In this document: piece after piece, positions 1-5,642 of the stretch
How positions within the stretch are numbered: position 1 is the stretch's first letter
Layout of the letters: every line of letters begins with the position of its first letter
DNA from: an uncultured Clostridia bacterium
Lineage (GTDB): Bacteria; Bacillota; Clostridia; Oscillospirales; Ruminococcaceae
NCBI GenBank assembly: GCA_945910715.1
Contig: CAMDZU010000053.1
Span: forward strand, 1-7,712
DNA: 7,712 nt
Direction of reading: 5' to 3'
Notes under the pieces: generated by a model
The model's database searches: none
What the model saw: the letters and a program-made list of their open reading frames with translations, nothing else
Told to the model about the DNA's origin: nothing
Made by a program: the position numbers and the translations under genes

Positions 1-204
1 TCGTCCGATACGCAGGGAGCAAATCTTTGATTTGCGTATCTGCGAGGACAATTGAGATAAATAAAATAAACGCTTTGCGTTTATTTTACCATAGTCGCAA
101 GACTATGGTAAAATCGTCCGATACGCAGGGAGCAAATCTTTGATTTGCGTATCTGCGAGGACAATTGAAATAAATAAAATAAACGCTTTGCGTTTATTTT
201 ACCA
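1..204. repeat. 113-bp direct repeat of nested hairpins (second copy truncated)
   Basis: Bases 1-91 recur at 114-204 with a single difference (G56 versus A169); the copies diverge just after 204, so copy two lacks the last 22 bases of the unit. Each copy holds two palindromes. One is GATAC (7-11) with GTATC (36-40) enclosing GCAAATC (19-25), loop TTT and GATTTGC (29-35), flanked by GTCC (3-6) and GGAC (46-49). The other is an 11-bp perfect stem, 63-73 with 77-87, loop TTT. No ORF or promoter is seen here. It lies downstream of the minus-strand gene at 229-411 and may extend left of the window. Function is unknown; a mobile or amplified palindromic intergenic element is the simplest reading. 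Confidence 0.9.
84..113. repeat. Perfect 13-bp hairpin with GCAA loop
   Basis: TTTTACCATAGTC (84-96) pairs without mismatch with GACTATGGTAAAA (101-113) around the loop GCAA (97-100), a GNRA-type tetraloop if transcribed on the plus strand. On the minus strand the loop is TTGC. It is the only hairpin of the 113-bp unit that is missing from the second copy, and it begins inside the right arm of the preceding stem (77-87), so the two stems are mutually exclusive. Confidence 0.85.
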
Positions 205-228
205 CATACCGCCGCCGTTTGCAACCCG

Positions 229-411
229 TTAAGCAAATTTTGCAAAAGAAAAATCCCAAGGGGTTTCCTTGAGATTTTTTCTGCTGTATGCTTTTTTGTT
301 TTCGGTTTTTCTACTTACGGGGTTTATCTCGCCCCAGCTGCCTCTTTTTGCGGAATTTATCCGCTTCTGCTCCTTTTTGCTGAGCTTTTCGTAGGGTGTG
401 AATTTTTTCAT
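229..411 (-). CDS. Small basic protein, candidate ArfA/BrfA-like ribosome-rescue factor with terminator inside its ORF
   Basis: The protein has 60 residues and is very rich in Lys and Arg. The start is well supported: AAAGGAG at 424-418 sits 6 nt before the ATG. The N-terminal part is charged (YEKLSKKEQKR, 7-17), followed by a central WGEINPVSRKTENKKAYSRK stretch (26-45). The last 15 codons coincide with an intrinsic terminator (244-279), so most transcripts should end around codons 55-56, before the TAA at 231-229. Known ArfA (E. coli) and BrfA (B. subtilis) genes use this trick: the non-stop mRNA is destroyed by the tmRNA pathway, and the truncated active protein accumulates only when tmRNA fails. 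Seen: the ORF, its RBS and the hairpin. Inferred: the rescue role. Homology was not tested, and the KKAYSRK stretch only loosely recalls the KGSYxRK stretch of ArfA. It could also be an unrelated ribosome-associated small protein. It may be co-transcribed with the PIN-like gene 114 bp upstream, since no clear promoter lies between them. Confidence 0.75.
   Translation of the reverse strand: MKKFTPYEKLSKKEQKRINSAKRGSWGEINPVSRKTENKKAYSRKNLKETPWDFSFAKFA
244..279 (-). terminator. Intrinsic terminator inside the 60-aa ORF, upstream of its stop codon
   Basis: In minus-strand RNA, AAAAAUCUCAAGG (279-267) pairs with CCUUGGGAUUUUU (261-249) around the loop AAACC. This makes 13 pairs, one of them a U·G wobble (272/256). 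The 3' side runs into UUUUUCUUUU (253-244). In plus-strand RNA the same position would be a C·A mismatch, so the fold favours the minus transcript. The U-tract ends 12 nt before the stop codon at 231-229. Confidence 0.85.
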
Positions 412-525
412 AGAAAACTCCTTTCCCGGCGCCCATCAAGCGAAATTTGTGCAATACGGCGGAAAATATGCAAGCAGATGAGGTGCTAAGATGTTAGCCG
501 GTGGTTTTCAGAGGTGACCAAAGGG

Positions 526-1461
526 TCAATCCCGTCCCTTTTTATCCTTTAACAGCGGCTTTATCGCCTTATAGATTACCCCTGTTTTATCCGTGCCGTA
601 CAGCTTTACAAGAGCGTTGTTTATGCCCTGCTTGGTCTTGTACTTGCCGATAATTTCGTTAATCTGGGGAATGTCGTAGTGATACTGCGGAATAAGGTCC
701 TTAAGCTGCTCCGTTACCGTATTTGCGCCGTTTTGTCTTCTTGGCTTCTTGGCGGTGCTTCTCTTATAGGGGCGCTTGCTTGGAGCAAGCTGCTCGGCAG
801 GCTGCTCCGCAGGCTTTGCGATTTCCTCTACAAGCTGTGTTATGTCAATATCGACGGTCTGTGAGGGCTGCTTTGTTTGTTCCTCGGGCTGCTCCTTGTG
901 CTCGGCGATTTCCTCGGTAAGCTCCTCTATGGGCAGCTCTGCGGAAATTCCCTCCTCGGTCTGCTCTGCTGCGGCGGTTTCCTCAATTGCCCCTTCAGCA
1001 ACGGTTTCCTCCTTAATTACGGGAGTTTCCTCCGCAATTACGTCCGCTTCCTCCTGCGGCTCGGGAATTACTTCCTCGGCAGGCTCTGTCTTTTTGGGCG
1101 GCATTGACTGTCTGAAAAGGTTGGTGCTTCTGTAAACGGTAACGCCCTTATCCGCCCAGAAACGCACTACGGCGTTAAAGCCGTCGTCCTTGCTTATAAT
1201 AGCGTATTCGCTGTCGGGATTGGTGGCGATAATAAAGCCGAGGTAGGTCACAAGCTGAAAATCAGCCGCATTTCTCGCCCCTGTCCTTATGTCGTAATAC
1301 TGAAAGCCTGCCTTGCTTTCCCCGATTTTCTTATGGAGCGAAAATGGCAGGCGGCAGTTGTTTTCCGAATAGAAAAGAATTACCGTGTCATTTTCGTCAA
1401 GAATATCAATGCCGTTAAAGCCGTTTGCGCCGATGTTTTCATAGTCGATAAAGTAAAACAT
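526..1461 (-). CDS. PIN/NYN-like domain protein with long acidic linker
   Basis: This 311-residue protein has three parts. Residues 1-115 look like a PIN/NYN-fold nuclease domain: FIDYEN near the N-terminus (D6, E8), NAADFQL (D67) and ISKDDGF (D92, D93) place acidic residues where this superfamily binds metal. Residues 120-228 are a low-complexity linker rich in Glu, Pro, Ala and Gln. A basic patch (KRPYKRSTAKKPRR, 229-242) leads to a helical C-terminal domain (250-311) with LVKLYGTDKTGVIYKAIKPL, probably a binding module. A soluble RNA-binding or RNA-cleaving role is inferred; substrate and partners are unknown. The start is supported by AAAAGGAG (1479-1472), 10 nt before the ATG. It has its own promoter (1682-1710) and a 214-nt structured leader. 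The low-complexity linker may vary in length between strains. Confidence 0.85.
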   Translation of the reverse strand: MFYFIDYENIGANGFNGIDILDENDTVILFYSENNCRLPFSLHKKIGESKAGFQYYDIRTGARNAADFQLVTYLGFIIATNPDSEYAIISKDDGFNAVVRFWADKGVTVYRSTNLFRQSMPPKKTEPAEEVIPEPQEEADVIAEETPVIKEETVAEGAIEETAAAEQTEEGISAELPIEELTEEIAEHKEQPEEQTKQPSQTVDIDITQLVEEIAKPAEQPAEQLAPSKRPYKRSTAKKPRRQNGANTVTEQLKDLIPQYHYDIPQINEIIGKYKTKQGINNALVKLYGTDKTGVIYKAIKPLLKDKKGRD

Positions 1462-1517
1462 TTATGTCATTCTCCTTTTGAGCGTCTGCAATGTGGATTA
1501 TTTATACTATTTTCTAA

Positions 1518-1581
1518 TCAACCTATAGACTTTGTCTATAGGTTGAACCCACCGCTTTGCGATGGGTGCGGCGAAGCCGCA
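1518..1581. repeat. Three consecutive triloop hairpins
   Basis: TCAACCTATAGAC (1518-1530) pairs perfectly with 1534-1546 around TTT. ACCCACCGC (1547-1555) pairs with GCGATGGGT (1559-1567) around TTT with one mismatch, which is G·U in minus RNA. TGCGGC (1567-1572) pairs with GCCGCA (1576-1581) around GAA. Stem size and TTT loops closing on C and G match the hairpins at 1-204, which suggests one class of palindromic element. None is followed by a U-tract in the minus direction, so they are not intrinsic terminators. Confidence 0.85.
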
Positions 1582-1593
1582 GGAAAGCCGTTC

Positions 1594-1675
1594 AATACTA
1601 ATTCAGTCAAAACCATAGGTTTTGACTTGCCGCCTTTCAGGCGGCTCTCCTATAAGGAGATTAGGAATTAGTATT
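1594..1675 (-). ncRNA. Four-way-junction (cloverleaf-like) RNA element, not a tRNA
   Basis: An 11-bp outer stem, AATACTAATTC (1594-1604) with GAATTAGTATT (1665-1675), encloses three adjacent hairpins: GTCAAAACC/GGTTTTGAC (1606-1614/1618-1626), GCCGCCT/AGGCGGC (1629-1635/1639-1645) and TCTCCT/AGGAGA (1646-1651/1655-1660). All arms are perfect and have 3-nt loops. It lacks 7-nt tRNA loops, a TTCGA-type T-loop and CCA, so it is not a tRNA. It starts where the transcript of the PIN-like gene is expected to start. It could be a regulatory leader domain or a MITE-like palindromic element with terminal inverted repeats. Confidence 0.6.
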
Positions 1676-1681
1676 ATAATT

Positions 1682-1710
1682 ATTATACCCTAAAATTTTC
1701 CCCATTGCAA
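1682..1710 (-). promoter_or_regulatory. Sigma-A type promoter of the PIN-like gene
   Basis: On the minus strand, TTGCAA (1710-1705, 4 of 6 to consensus) is followed after exactly 17 nt by TATAAT (1687-1682, perfect). It lies in the short gap after the ABC gene stop (1724) and predicts a start near 1675. No terminator is visible between the ABC gene and this promoter, so read-through from the exporter operon is also possible. Confidence 0.7.
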
Positions 1711-1723
1711 GACCCAAAAGCAA

Positions 1724-3553
1724 TTAAACGGCTTCCTCAATATTGTTTTTATAATAATGCGCCTGCTTTTCAAACATATTCCTGTATTCCCCGTTAAGCG
1801 CCATAAGCTCCTCGTGAGTTCCCTGCTCCACAATTTCCCCGTGAGCGAACATATAGATTCTGTCGGCGTCACGGGTGGTCGAAAGTCGGTGGGAAATGAA
1901 AATTATGGTGCTGTCGCCTGCGTTTGCCATCATATTTGTGTTGAGGGTGTATTCAGCAACAGGGTCAAGGGCGCTGCTTGGCTCGTCCAGTATGGAAATT
2001 GCGGGAGCGCCGTTCTTTAAGAACATTCGTGCAACCGCAACCTTCTGTGCCTCGCCTCCCGAAAGGAGCGTTCCCTCCTCGTCAAATTCACGCATTATCT
2101 CCGTTTCAAGCCCCTTTTTCATTTTCCCCAGCCTTGCGGTAAAATCCGCTCTGCCAAGGGCTTTTGTTATATCCTCCTCTGTGTAGGGCGAGTTTTTCTC
2201 CATTGCCACGTTGTTTGCAAGAGAAGTGGCGTACATCTGATAATCCTGAAAAACGGCGGAAATTCTGTTTCGGTATGCCGAAGTGGTAAATTCCCTTATG
2301 TCCCTGCCGCCGAAAGTGATTTCCCCCTCGGTAACGTCGAAAAGCCGCATAAGCAGCTTGATAAGGGTGGTTTTTCCTGCGCCGTTTTCGCCGACAATGG
2401 CAATATGCTCTCCTGCCTTAACGGTCATATTGATGTTTTTGAGGGCGTAATTTTCCGCACCATCGTACTTGTAGCTCATATTCTTTATTTCAAGCACGCC
2501 GTGCCGTGGCACATCGTCAATGCCCACTGCGGTTTCAATATTTTCCTCCGCCTCTTCAAAGCGGCGGAAACGCTCCGCAAAAAGCCCTACTCTCTGTAAT
2601 TCCACAAGAATATAATTTATGCCGTCAAGCAGTTCTCTTACTGCGTTTGCCGCGTTTTCCATTGACGCAACGTCCCCAAGCCTTATGGTTTTCTTTACAA
2701 TCGCCATATAAGCAAGGGCGGCAGGCACGCAGAAATAAGACAAAAATGTAAACACAAACACCCAGTTGCAAAGGGAAAGCCATGCAATTTTAACGCCGTA
2801 TTTCCTTGCCGCTTGTCTTTCCTCCTCGATTGACTCCTCAAACTGGATTTTAAGGGGCTTCGCAATGCCTGTCAGCTTGATTTCCTTTGCGTATTCGGGC
2901 TGATAGAAAACACGTCTTGAATAGTCGGATTTGCGGTTTATCTTCTTTTTGTCAAGGTCAAAATCGTTTTCCAGCTTTGTAATTGCAAAGCGTGTAACAA
3001 TGTTGATCAAAAAACCTGCCACGGGGAAAATTGCGATTATAGGATTGATTGTGAAAATAAGTCCCCCCGAAAGCAGTATTCCTGCGGCGTTGCCTATAAG
3101 CAGGGCGGAATTTTCAACGGCGCCCGGGATCATTGTGTCGCTTTCCTGCGCCGCAAGGACAAAGCTGTCGTAAAACTTAGGGTCGTCGTAGCTGCTTAAA
3201 TCCATACGGGCGCTTTTTGCGTAGAATTCACGCTGAATTTCTCCCGTAATGCCTACCGCCTTGGTAATAACGGCGTTTTCCACCTTGTTCATTACAAATA
3301 TGGAAACCGCAAGCAGTCCGAACATAAGCCCGATTGTGACAAGGATTTCGCTGAGCGGAGTGCTGTCCGTAAGCTGGTCGATTACCCGCTTTATCATTAT
3401 GGTATCGTAAGCCACGTTGCCCAGAATAAACACCGTATAGGCAAGCATATAGCTGATTACTATCCACTTGTCCTTTCGTGCAATAAGCCCCAGCACATAG
3501 CCTACATTCTGTATTGTTCTCCCTATGCTGATTTTTTCTTTATTTTCGGTCAT
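1724..3553 (-). CDS. ABC exporter subunit 2 (membrane domain fused to ATPase)
   Basis: The protein has 609 residues, usual for a half-size type IV ABC exporter. The N-terminal membrane domain has about six segments (roughly 29-50, 67-88, 148-167, 169-190, 256-285 and a weaker one near 294-315). The ATPase domain is complete: Walker A GENGAGKTT (388-396, K394), Q-loop VFQD (Q436), signature LSGGE (497-501), Walker B ILDE (D523, catalytic E524), D-loop SALD (527-530) and H-loop H555. It is the second gene of the operon, 17 nt after the stop of its partner, with GGAGAGGAGG (3570-3561) 7 nt before the ATG. The partner is a paralogue, so a heterodimer in the cytoplasmic membrane is expected. The substrate is unknown: a drug or peptide is likely, and there is no C39 peptidase domain. 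Both subunits keep the catalytic Glu, unlike many heterodimers in which one site is degenerate. Confidence 0.93.
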   Translation of the reverse strand: MTENKEKISIGRTIQNVGYVLGLIARKDKWIVISYMLAYTVFILGNVAYDTIMIKRVIDQLTDSTPLSEILVTIGLMFGLLAVSIFVMNKVENAVITKAVGITGEIQREFYAKSARMDLSSYDDPKFYDSFVLAAQESDTMIPGAVENSALLIGNAAGILLSGGLIFTINPIIAIFPVAGFLINIVTRFAITKLENDFDLDKKKINRKSDYSRRVFYQPEYAKEIKLTGIAKPLKIQFEESIEEERQAARKYGVKIAWLSLCNWVFVFTFLSYFCVPAALAYMAIVKKTIRLGDVASMENAANAVRELLDGINYILVELQRVGLFAERFRRFEEAEENIETAVGIDDVPRHGVLEIKNMSYKYDGAENYALKNINMTVKAGEHIAIVGENGAGKTTLIKLLMRLFDVTEGEITFGGRDIREFTTSAYRNRISAVFQDYQMYATSLANNVAMEKNSPYTEEDITKALGRADFTARLGKMKKGLETEIMREFDEEGTLLSGGEAQKVAVARMFLKNGAPAISILDEPSSALDPVAEYTLNTNMMANAGDSTIIFISHRLSTTRDADRIYMFAHGEIVEQGTHEELMALNGEYRNMFEKQAHYYKNNIEEAV

Positions 3554-3570
3554 ATAGTTTCCTCCTCTCC

Positions 3571-5382
3571 TTAATTCTCCTGATAATTCTGCGACTGGAG
3601 AGTAAACATTGCCGCATATTTTCCACCAAGCTCCATAAGTGAATCGTGAGTACCCTCCTCGATTACCGCTCCGTTTTCAAGCATATAAATCCTGTCTGCC
3701 ACACGGGCGGAGGAAAGTCGGTGGGAAATGAAAATAACGGTTTTGTCCTCCGCAAGCTTCATCATATTTTCGTACATATTGAACTCGGCAACAGGGTCGA
3801 GAGCGCTGCTTGGCTCGTCCAGTATAACAATGTCAGGATTTTTCGCAAACACTCTTGCAATGGCGATTTTCTGGGTTTCTCCTCCCGAAAGGATTACTCC
3901 CTCCTTGTCAAATTCCTTGGTAAGCAGGGTGTCAATGCCCTTGTGGGTTTCCTTCAGCTTTTGGAGCTTGTCACCGAATTGCGCCTTAATGAGGGAATCC
4001 TCCACAAGCTGTCTTTCCGCCTCGTTTTCGGGCTGCTTCATAAGCACATTCTGTGCAAGGGGCAGTGCGAACACCTGAAAATCCTGGAATACCGTTCCGA
4101 AATGCCTGTGATATTCCTCGGGAGCGTAGTCGGAAATATCCTTGCCGCTTACTCTGATTTCCCCCTCGGAAACGTCGTAAAGACCCATTATAAGCTTGAC
4201 GAGGGTGGTTTTTCCTGCGCCGTTATGCCCAACGAAGGCTACCCTTTCGCCCTTTTTGATGTGGATATTCAGATTGTTCAGGGTATTTCCGCTTTCGCCC
4301 TCATAGCGGAAGGAAACGTTTTCAATGTCAATATCCCCAAGAGTTTCGGGTACAGGGGTATTGTATTCCGACCTTTCTGGGGTATATTCAAGGAATGAGC
4401 GCAGGTTCTTTACATAAAGGGAGTGCTTGTTTGCTTCAATTCCCTTGTCGATAGCCTCGCTGATGTGACCCGAAATAAAGTCGATTGCGATTGCCATTGC
4501 TAAATAGGGCGCAACGGAAATCCCCCGGTTTGTTTTTACCGTAAAGGCAATGTACCCAAGCGGCACTCCAAGGGACAGCAGGCAGTACAAAACCCACCGC
4601 AGGCAGTTGTACCCTGCGATTTTCCTGCGGTATTTCCTGTTTATATCCACAAGATTGTCGTAAGCCTGCTTCTGTCTGTCCAGCATAATGGACTTTATAC
4701 CGAAAAGCCGAAGTTCTCCCGCATATTTTTTCTCGTAGAAAACACGCTTTACATAAGCGCCCACACGGTTATCCCTTGTTGCGTCAAAATCCAGCTTATA
4801 GTAAAGCTCGCCTAAGATTTTGCCGAAAATAAAGCTGATTACTACCGACGGTACAACGAACACCAGCAAAAACGGATCGACGTTTACCACCACAAAGGAC
4901 GCCAGCACGGCGGTAATTACGTCCGCCGCAAAATAAACCAGCGCAAGCATCATCTGAAAGCCTCTGTCCACGCTTTCGGACAAGGCTCTTGTGAAGCGGT
5001 CGTAGAAGTCGGGCTGCTCAAAGCGCTTGTACTCAATGGTCAGCGACTTTTCTATTACCTGCTCGTAAATGTGCTTGTAGATAATTGGTTGGCGGCGCTT
5101 AAGCTGATAATTCCATACCGCCGAAACAATATGCACAACCACATGAACAAGACATAAGGCGATAATAAGCTTCATCAGCTCCTCAAAGGGGCTTTGCTGT
5201 TCAATGCAGGTAAAAATGTATTGGGTCAGATAAACGGTAAAAATAACCGAGAATGCCTGCTCGGCTATCTGCTTGTAAAAGCTGAATATGACGATTTTCT
5301 TGTCCGCCTTCCACAGCAGACCCATCATATACATTATGTTGTTTCTTTCTTTGATTTTTCCTTTTTCCTTTTCCTTAATCAA
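3571..5382 (-). CDS. ABC exporter subunit 1 (membrane domain fused to ATPase), TTG start
   Basis: The protein has 603 residues from a TTG at 5382-5380, which lies 8 nt after the strong ribosome binding site GGGGAGGAG (5399-5391). The frame stays open to 5490, but that extension would run through a transcription terminator and has no RBS. An in-frame ATG at codon 17 lacks a good RBS. About six membrane segments lie near residues 28-58, 68-90, 144-166, 170-190, 260-280 and 289-305. The ATPase is complete: Walker A GHNGAGKTT (385-393, K391), Q433, signature LSGGE (498-502), Walker B ILDE (D522, E523) and H554. It is the first gene of the exporter operon. Expression is probably controlled by attenuation, given the upstream leader peptide and terminator. 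This arrangement recalls B. subtilis bmrCD, a heterodimeric multidrug exporter behind a translated leader; drug export is inferred, not shown. Confidence 0.92.
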   Translation of the reverse strand: MIKEKEKGKIKERNNIMYMMGLLWKADKKIVIFSFYKQIAEQAFSVIFTVYLTQYIFTCIEQQSPFEELMKLIIALCLVHVVVHIVSAVWNYQLKRRQPIIYKHIYEQVIEKSLTIEYKRFEQPDFYDRFTRALSESVDRGFQMMLALVYFAADVITAVLASFVVVNVDPFLLVFVVPSVVISFIFGKILGELYYKLDFDATRDNRVGAYVKRVFYEKKYAGELRLFGIKSIMLDRQKQAYDNLVDINRKYRRKIAGYNCLRWVLYCLLSLGVPLGYIAFTVKTNRGISVAPYLAMAIAIDFISGHISEAIDKGIEANKHSLYVKNLRSFLEYTPERSEYNTPVPETLGDIDIENVSFRYEGESGNTLNNLNIHIKKGERVAFVGHNGAGKTTLVKLIMGLYDVSEGEIRVSGKDISDYAPEEYHRHFGTVFQDFQVFALPLAQNVLMKQPENEAERQLVEDSLIKAQFGDKLQKLKETHKGIDTLLTKEFDKEGVILSGGETQKIAIARVFAKNPDIVILDEPSSALDPVAEFNMYENMMKLAEDKTVIFISHRLSSARVADRIYMLENGAVIEEGTHDSLMELGGKYAAMFTLQSQNYQEN

Positions 5383-5399
5383 TGTGATAACTCCTCCCC
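5380..5399 (-). promoter_or_regulatory. Ribosome binding site fixing the TTG start of ABC subunit 1
   Basis: GGGGAGGAG (5399-5391), an 8-nt spacer and TTG (5382-5380) followed by ATT AAG GAA. This is the only strong SD near the N-terminus. It lies just downstream of the leader terminator, so translation of the exporter starts only on transcripts that read through. Confidence 0.8.
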
Positions 5400-5410
5400 A
5401 AATCCGAGTG

Positions 5411-5457
5411 CAAACAAAAAAGCCGCAGAACAATAGCCTTTTCGGCTGTTCTGCGGC
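5411..5457 (-). terminator. Leader terminator (attenuator) of the ABC exporter operon
   Basis: In minus-strand RNA, GCCGCAGAAC (5457-5448) pairs perfectly with GUUCUGCGGC (5431-5422). Above a small bulge, AGCC (5447-5444) pairs with GGCU (5438-5435) around the loop GAAAA. The stem is followed at once by UUUUUU (5421-5416), then GUUUG. This is a canonical strong intrinsic terminator placed 34 nt before the exporter start codon and after a complete leader peptide, i.e. in the position of an attenuator. Confidence 0.88.
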
Positions 5458-5473
5458 ATATATGCAATAACAC

Positions 5474-5497
5474 TCGAAAGGTTTTGACACACCTTTC
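5474..5497 (-). promoter_or_regulatory. Leader hairpin between leader peptide and terminator (candidate switch element)
   Basis: GAAAGGU (5497-5491) pairs with ACCUUUC (5482-5476) around an 8-nt loop. The 3' arm, CCUUUCG (5480-5474), is also an exact complement of CGAAAGG at the leader-peptide ribosome binding site (5567-5561) and, with one bulged base, of CGAAAAGG in the upper part of the terminator (5444-5437). One segment with three possible partners is what a switching leader would need, but the actual fold is not resolved here. Confidence 0.55.
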
Positions 5498-5520
5498 TGT
5501 GAGATTCAGCGTGCCCGTAT

Positions 5521-5550
5521 TCAGTTGTTCAAAATTCCTCTGTTATTCAT
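5521..5550 (-). CDS. Nine-residue leader peptide MNNRGILNN of the exporter operon
   Basis: A complete mini-gene, ATG to TGA, encodes MNNRGILNN. It has a strong ribosome binding site, AAAGGAG (5565-5559), 8 nt before the ATG, and begins about 37 nt after the predicted transcription start. The leader terminator begins 63 nt after its stop codon. This fits a leader peptide whose translation, or ribosome stalling on it, decides whether the terminator forms. Four of nine residues are Asn, so Asn-tRNA sensing is a formal alternative. In front of an ABC exporter, sensing of a ribosome-targeting compound seems more likely (inference). It resembles no Erm-type stalling peptide that I can recall. Confidence 0.7.
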   Translation of the reverse strand: MNNRGILNN

Positions 5551-5586
5551 ATTTTTATCTCCTTTCGTAGTATTCGGGACTGTGAT

Positions 5587-5610
5587 GTTTGTTATAGTAG
5601 CACAACAAAC
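5587..5610. promoter_or_regulatory. Dyad around the -10 of the exporter promoter (possible operator)
   Basis: GTTTGTT (5587-5593) and AACAAAC (5604-5610) form a perfect 7-bp inverted repeat with a 10-nt centre that contains the -10 box (5594-5599). This position would let a dimeric repressor block the promoter. No regulator gene is present in the window. Confidence 0.45.
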
Positions 5611-5622
5611 TGCTTTTGTCAA
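5594..5622 (-). promoter_or_regulatory. Promoter of the leader peptide and ABC exporter operon
   Basis: On the minus strand, TTGACA (5622-5617, perfect -35) is followed by a 17-nt spacer and TACTAT (5599-5594), preceded by TGC as an extended -10. The predicted start is near 5587, giving a leader of about 205 nt before the exporter gene. Confidence 0.8.
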
Positions 5623-5642
5623 GAGTTTTTTTGACGATTATC

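Larger units (their letters stand above)
1462..1675 (-). promoter_or_regulatory. Structured 5' leader of the PIN-like gene
   Basis: Placing the transcription start about 7 nt after the -10 box (1682-1687) puts +1 near 1675, which is also the first base of an 11-bp stem. Between there and the ATG at 1461 are at least six hairpins: the four-way-junction unit (1594-1675), then stems at 1567-1581, 1547-1567 and 1518-1546. One stem base pair (1552/1562) is a G·U wobble in minus-strand RNA but a C·A mismatch in plus-strand RNA, in line with minus transcription. UCUCCUU (1660-1654) is an exact 7-nt complement of the Shine-Dalgarno region AAGGAGA (1477-1471), so a long-range SD-sequestering pairing is possible. 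It matches no riboswitch class I recognise. Confidence 0.6.

Noticed and set aside
1..204. CRISPR array
   Set aside because: Only two copies of a long 113-bp unit made of hairpins; no short repeats with unique spacers.
412..525. Separate promoter for the 60-aa gene
   Set aside because: The best -35-like TTGCAT has no acceptable -10 at 16-18 nt; only weak 5-bp palindromes are seen.
679..1135. Several plus-strand ORFs rich in Ser, Cys and Leu
   Set aside because: They are antisense to the Glu/Pro-rich linker of the PIN-like gene, whose repetitive codons keep other frames open.
1462..1470. Two-codon upstream ORF ATG-ACA-TAA abutting the PIN-like start
   Set aside because: The ATG is only 1 nt from the Shine-Dalgarno, too close for normal initiation; probably chance.
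1594..1675. tRNA gene
   Set aside because: Cloverleaf-like outline only: loops are 3 nt, and the T-loop, D-loop and anticodon-loop consensus are absent.
3646..4398. 250-codon ORF on the plus strand
   Set aside because: It is the antisense shadow of the ATPase domain of ABC subunit 1; no RBS, and no recognisable protein.
5383..5490. N-terminal extension of ABC subunit 1 to an ATG at 5490
   Set aside because: The extension would be encoded by the leader hairpin and intrinsic terminator, and has no RBS. The TTG at 5382 has a strong one.
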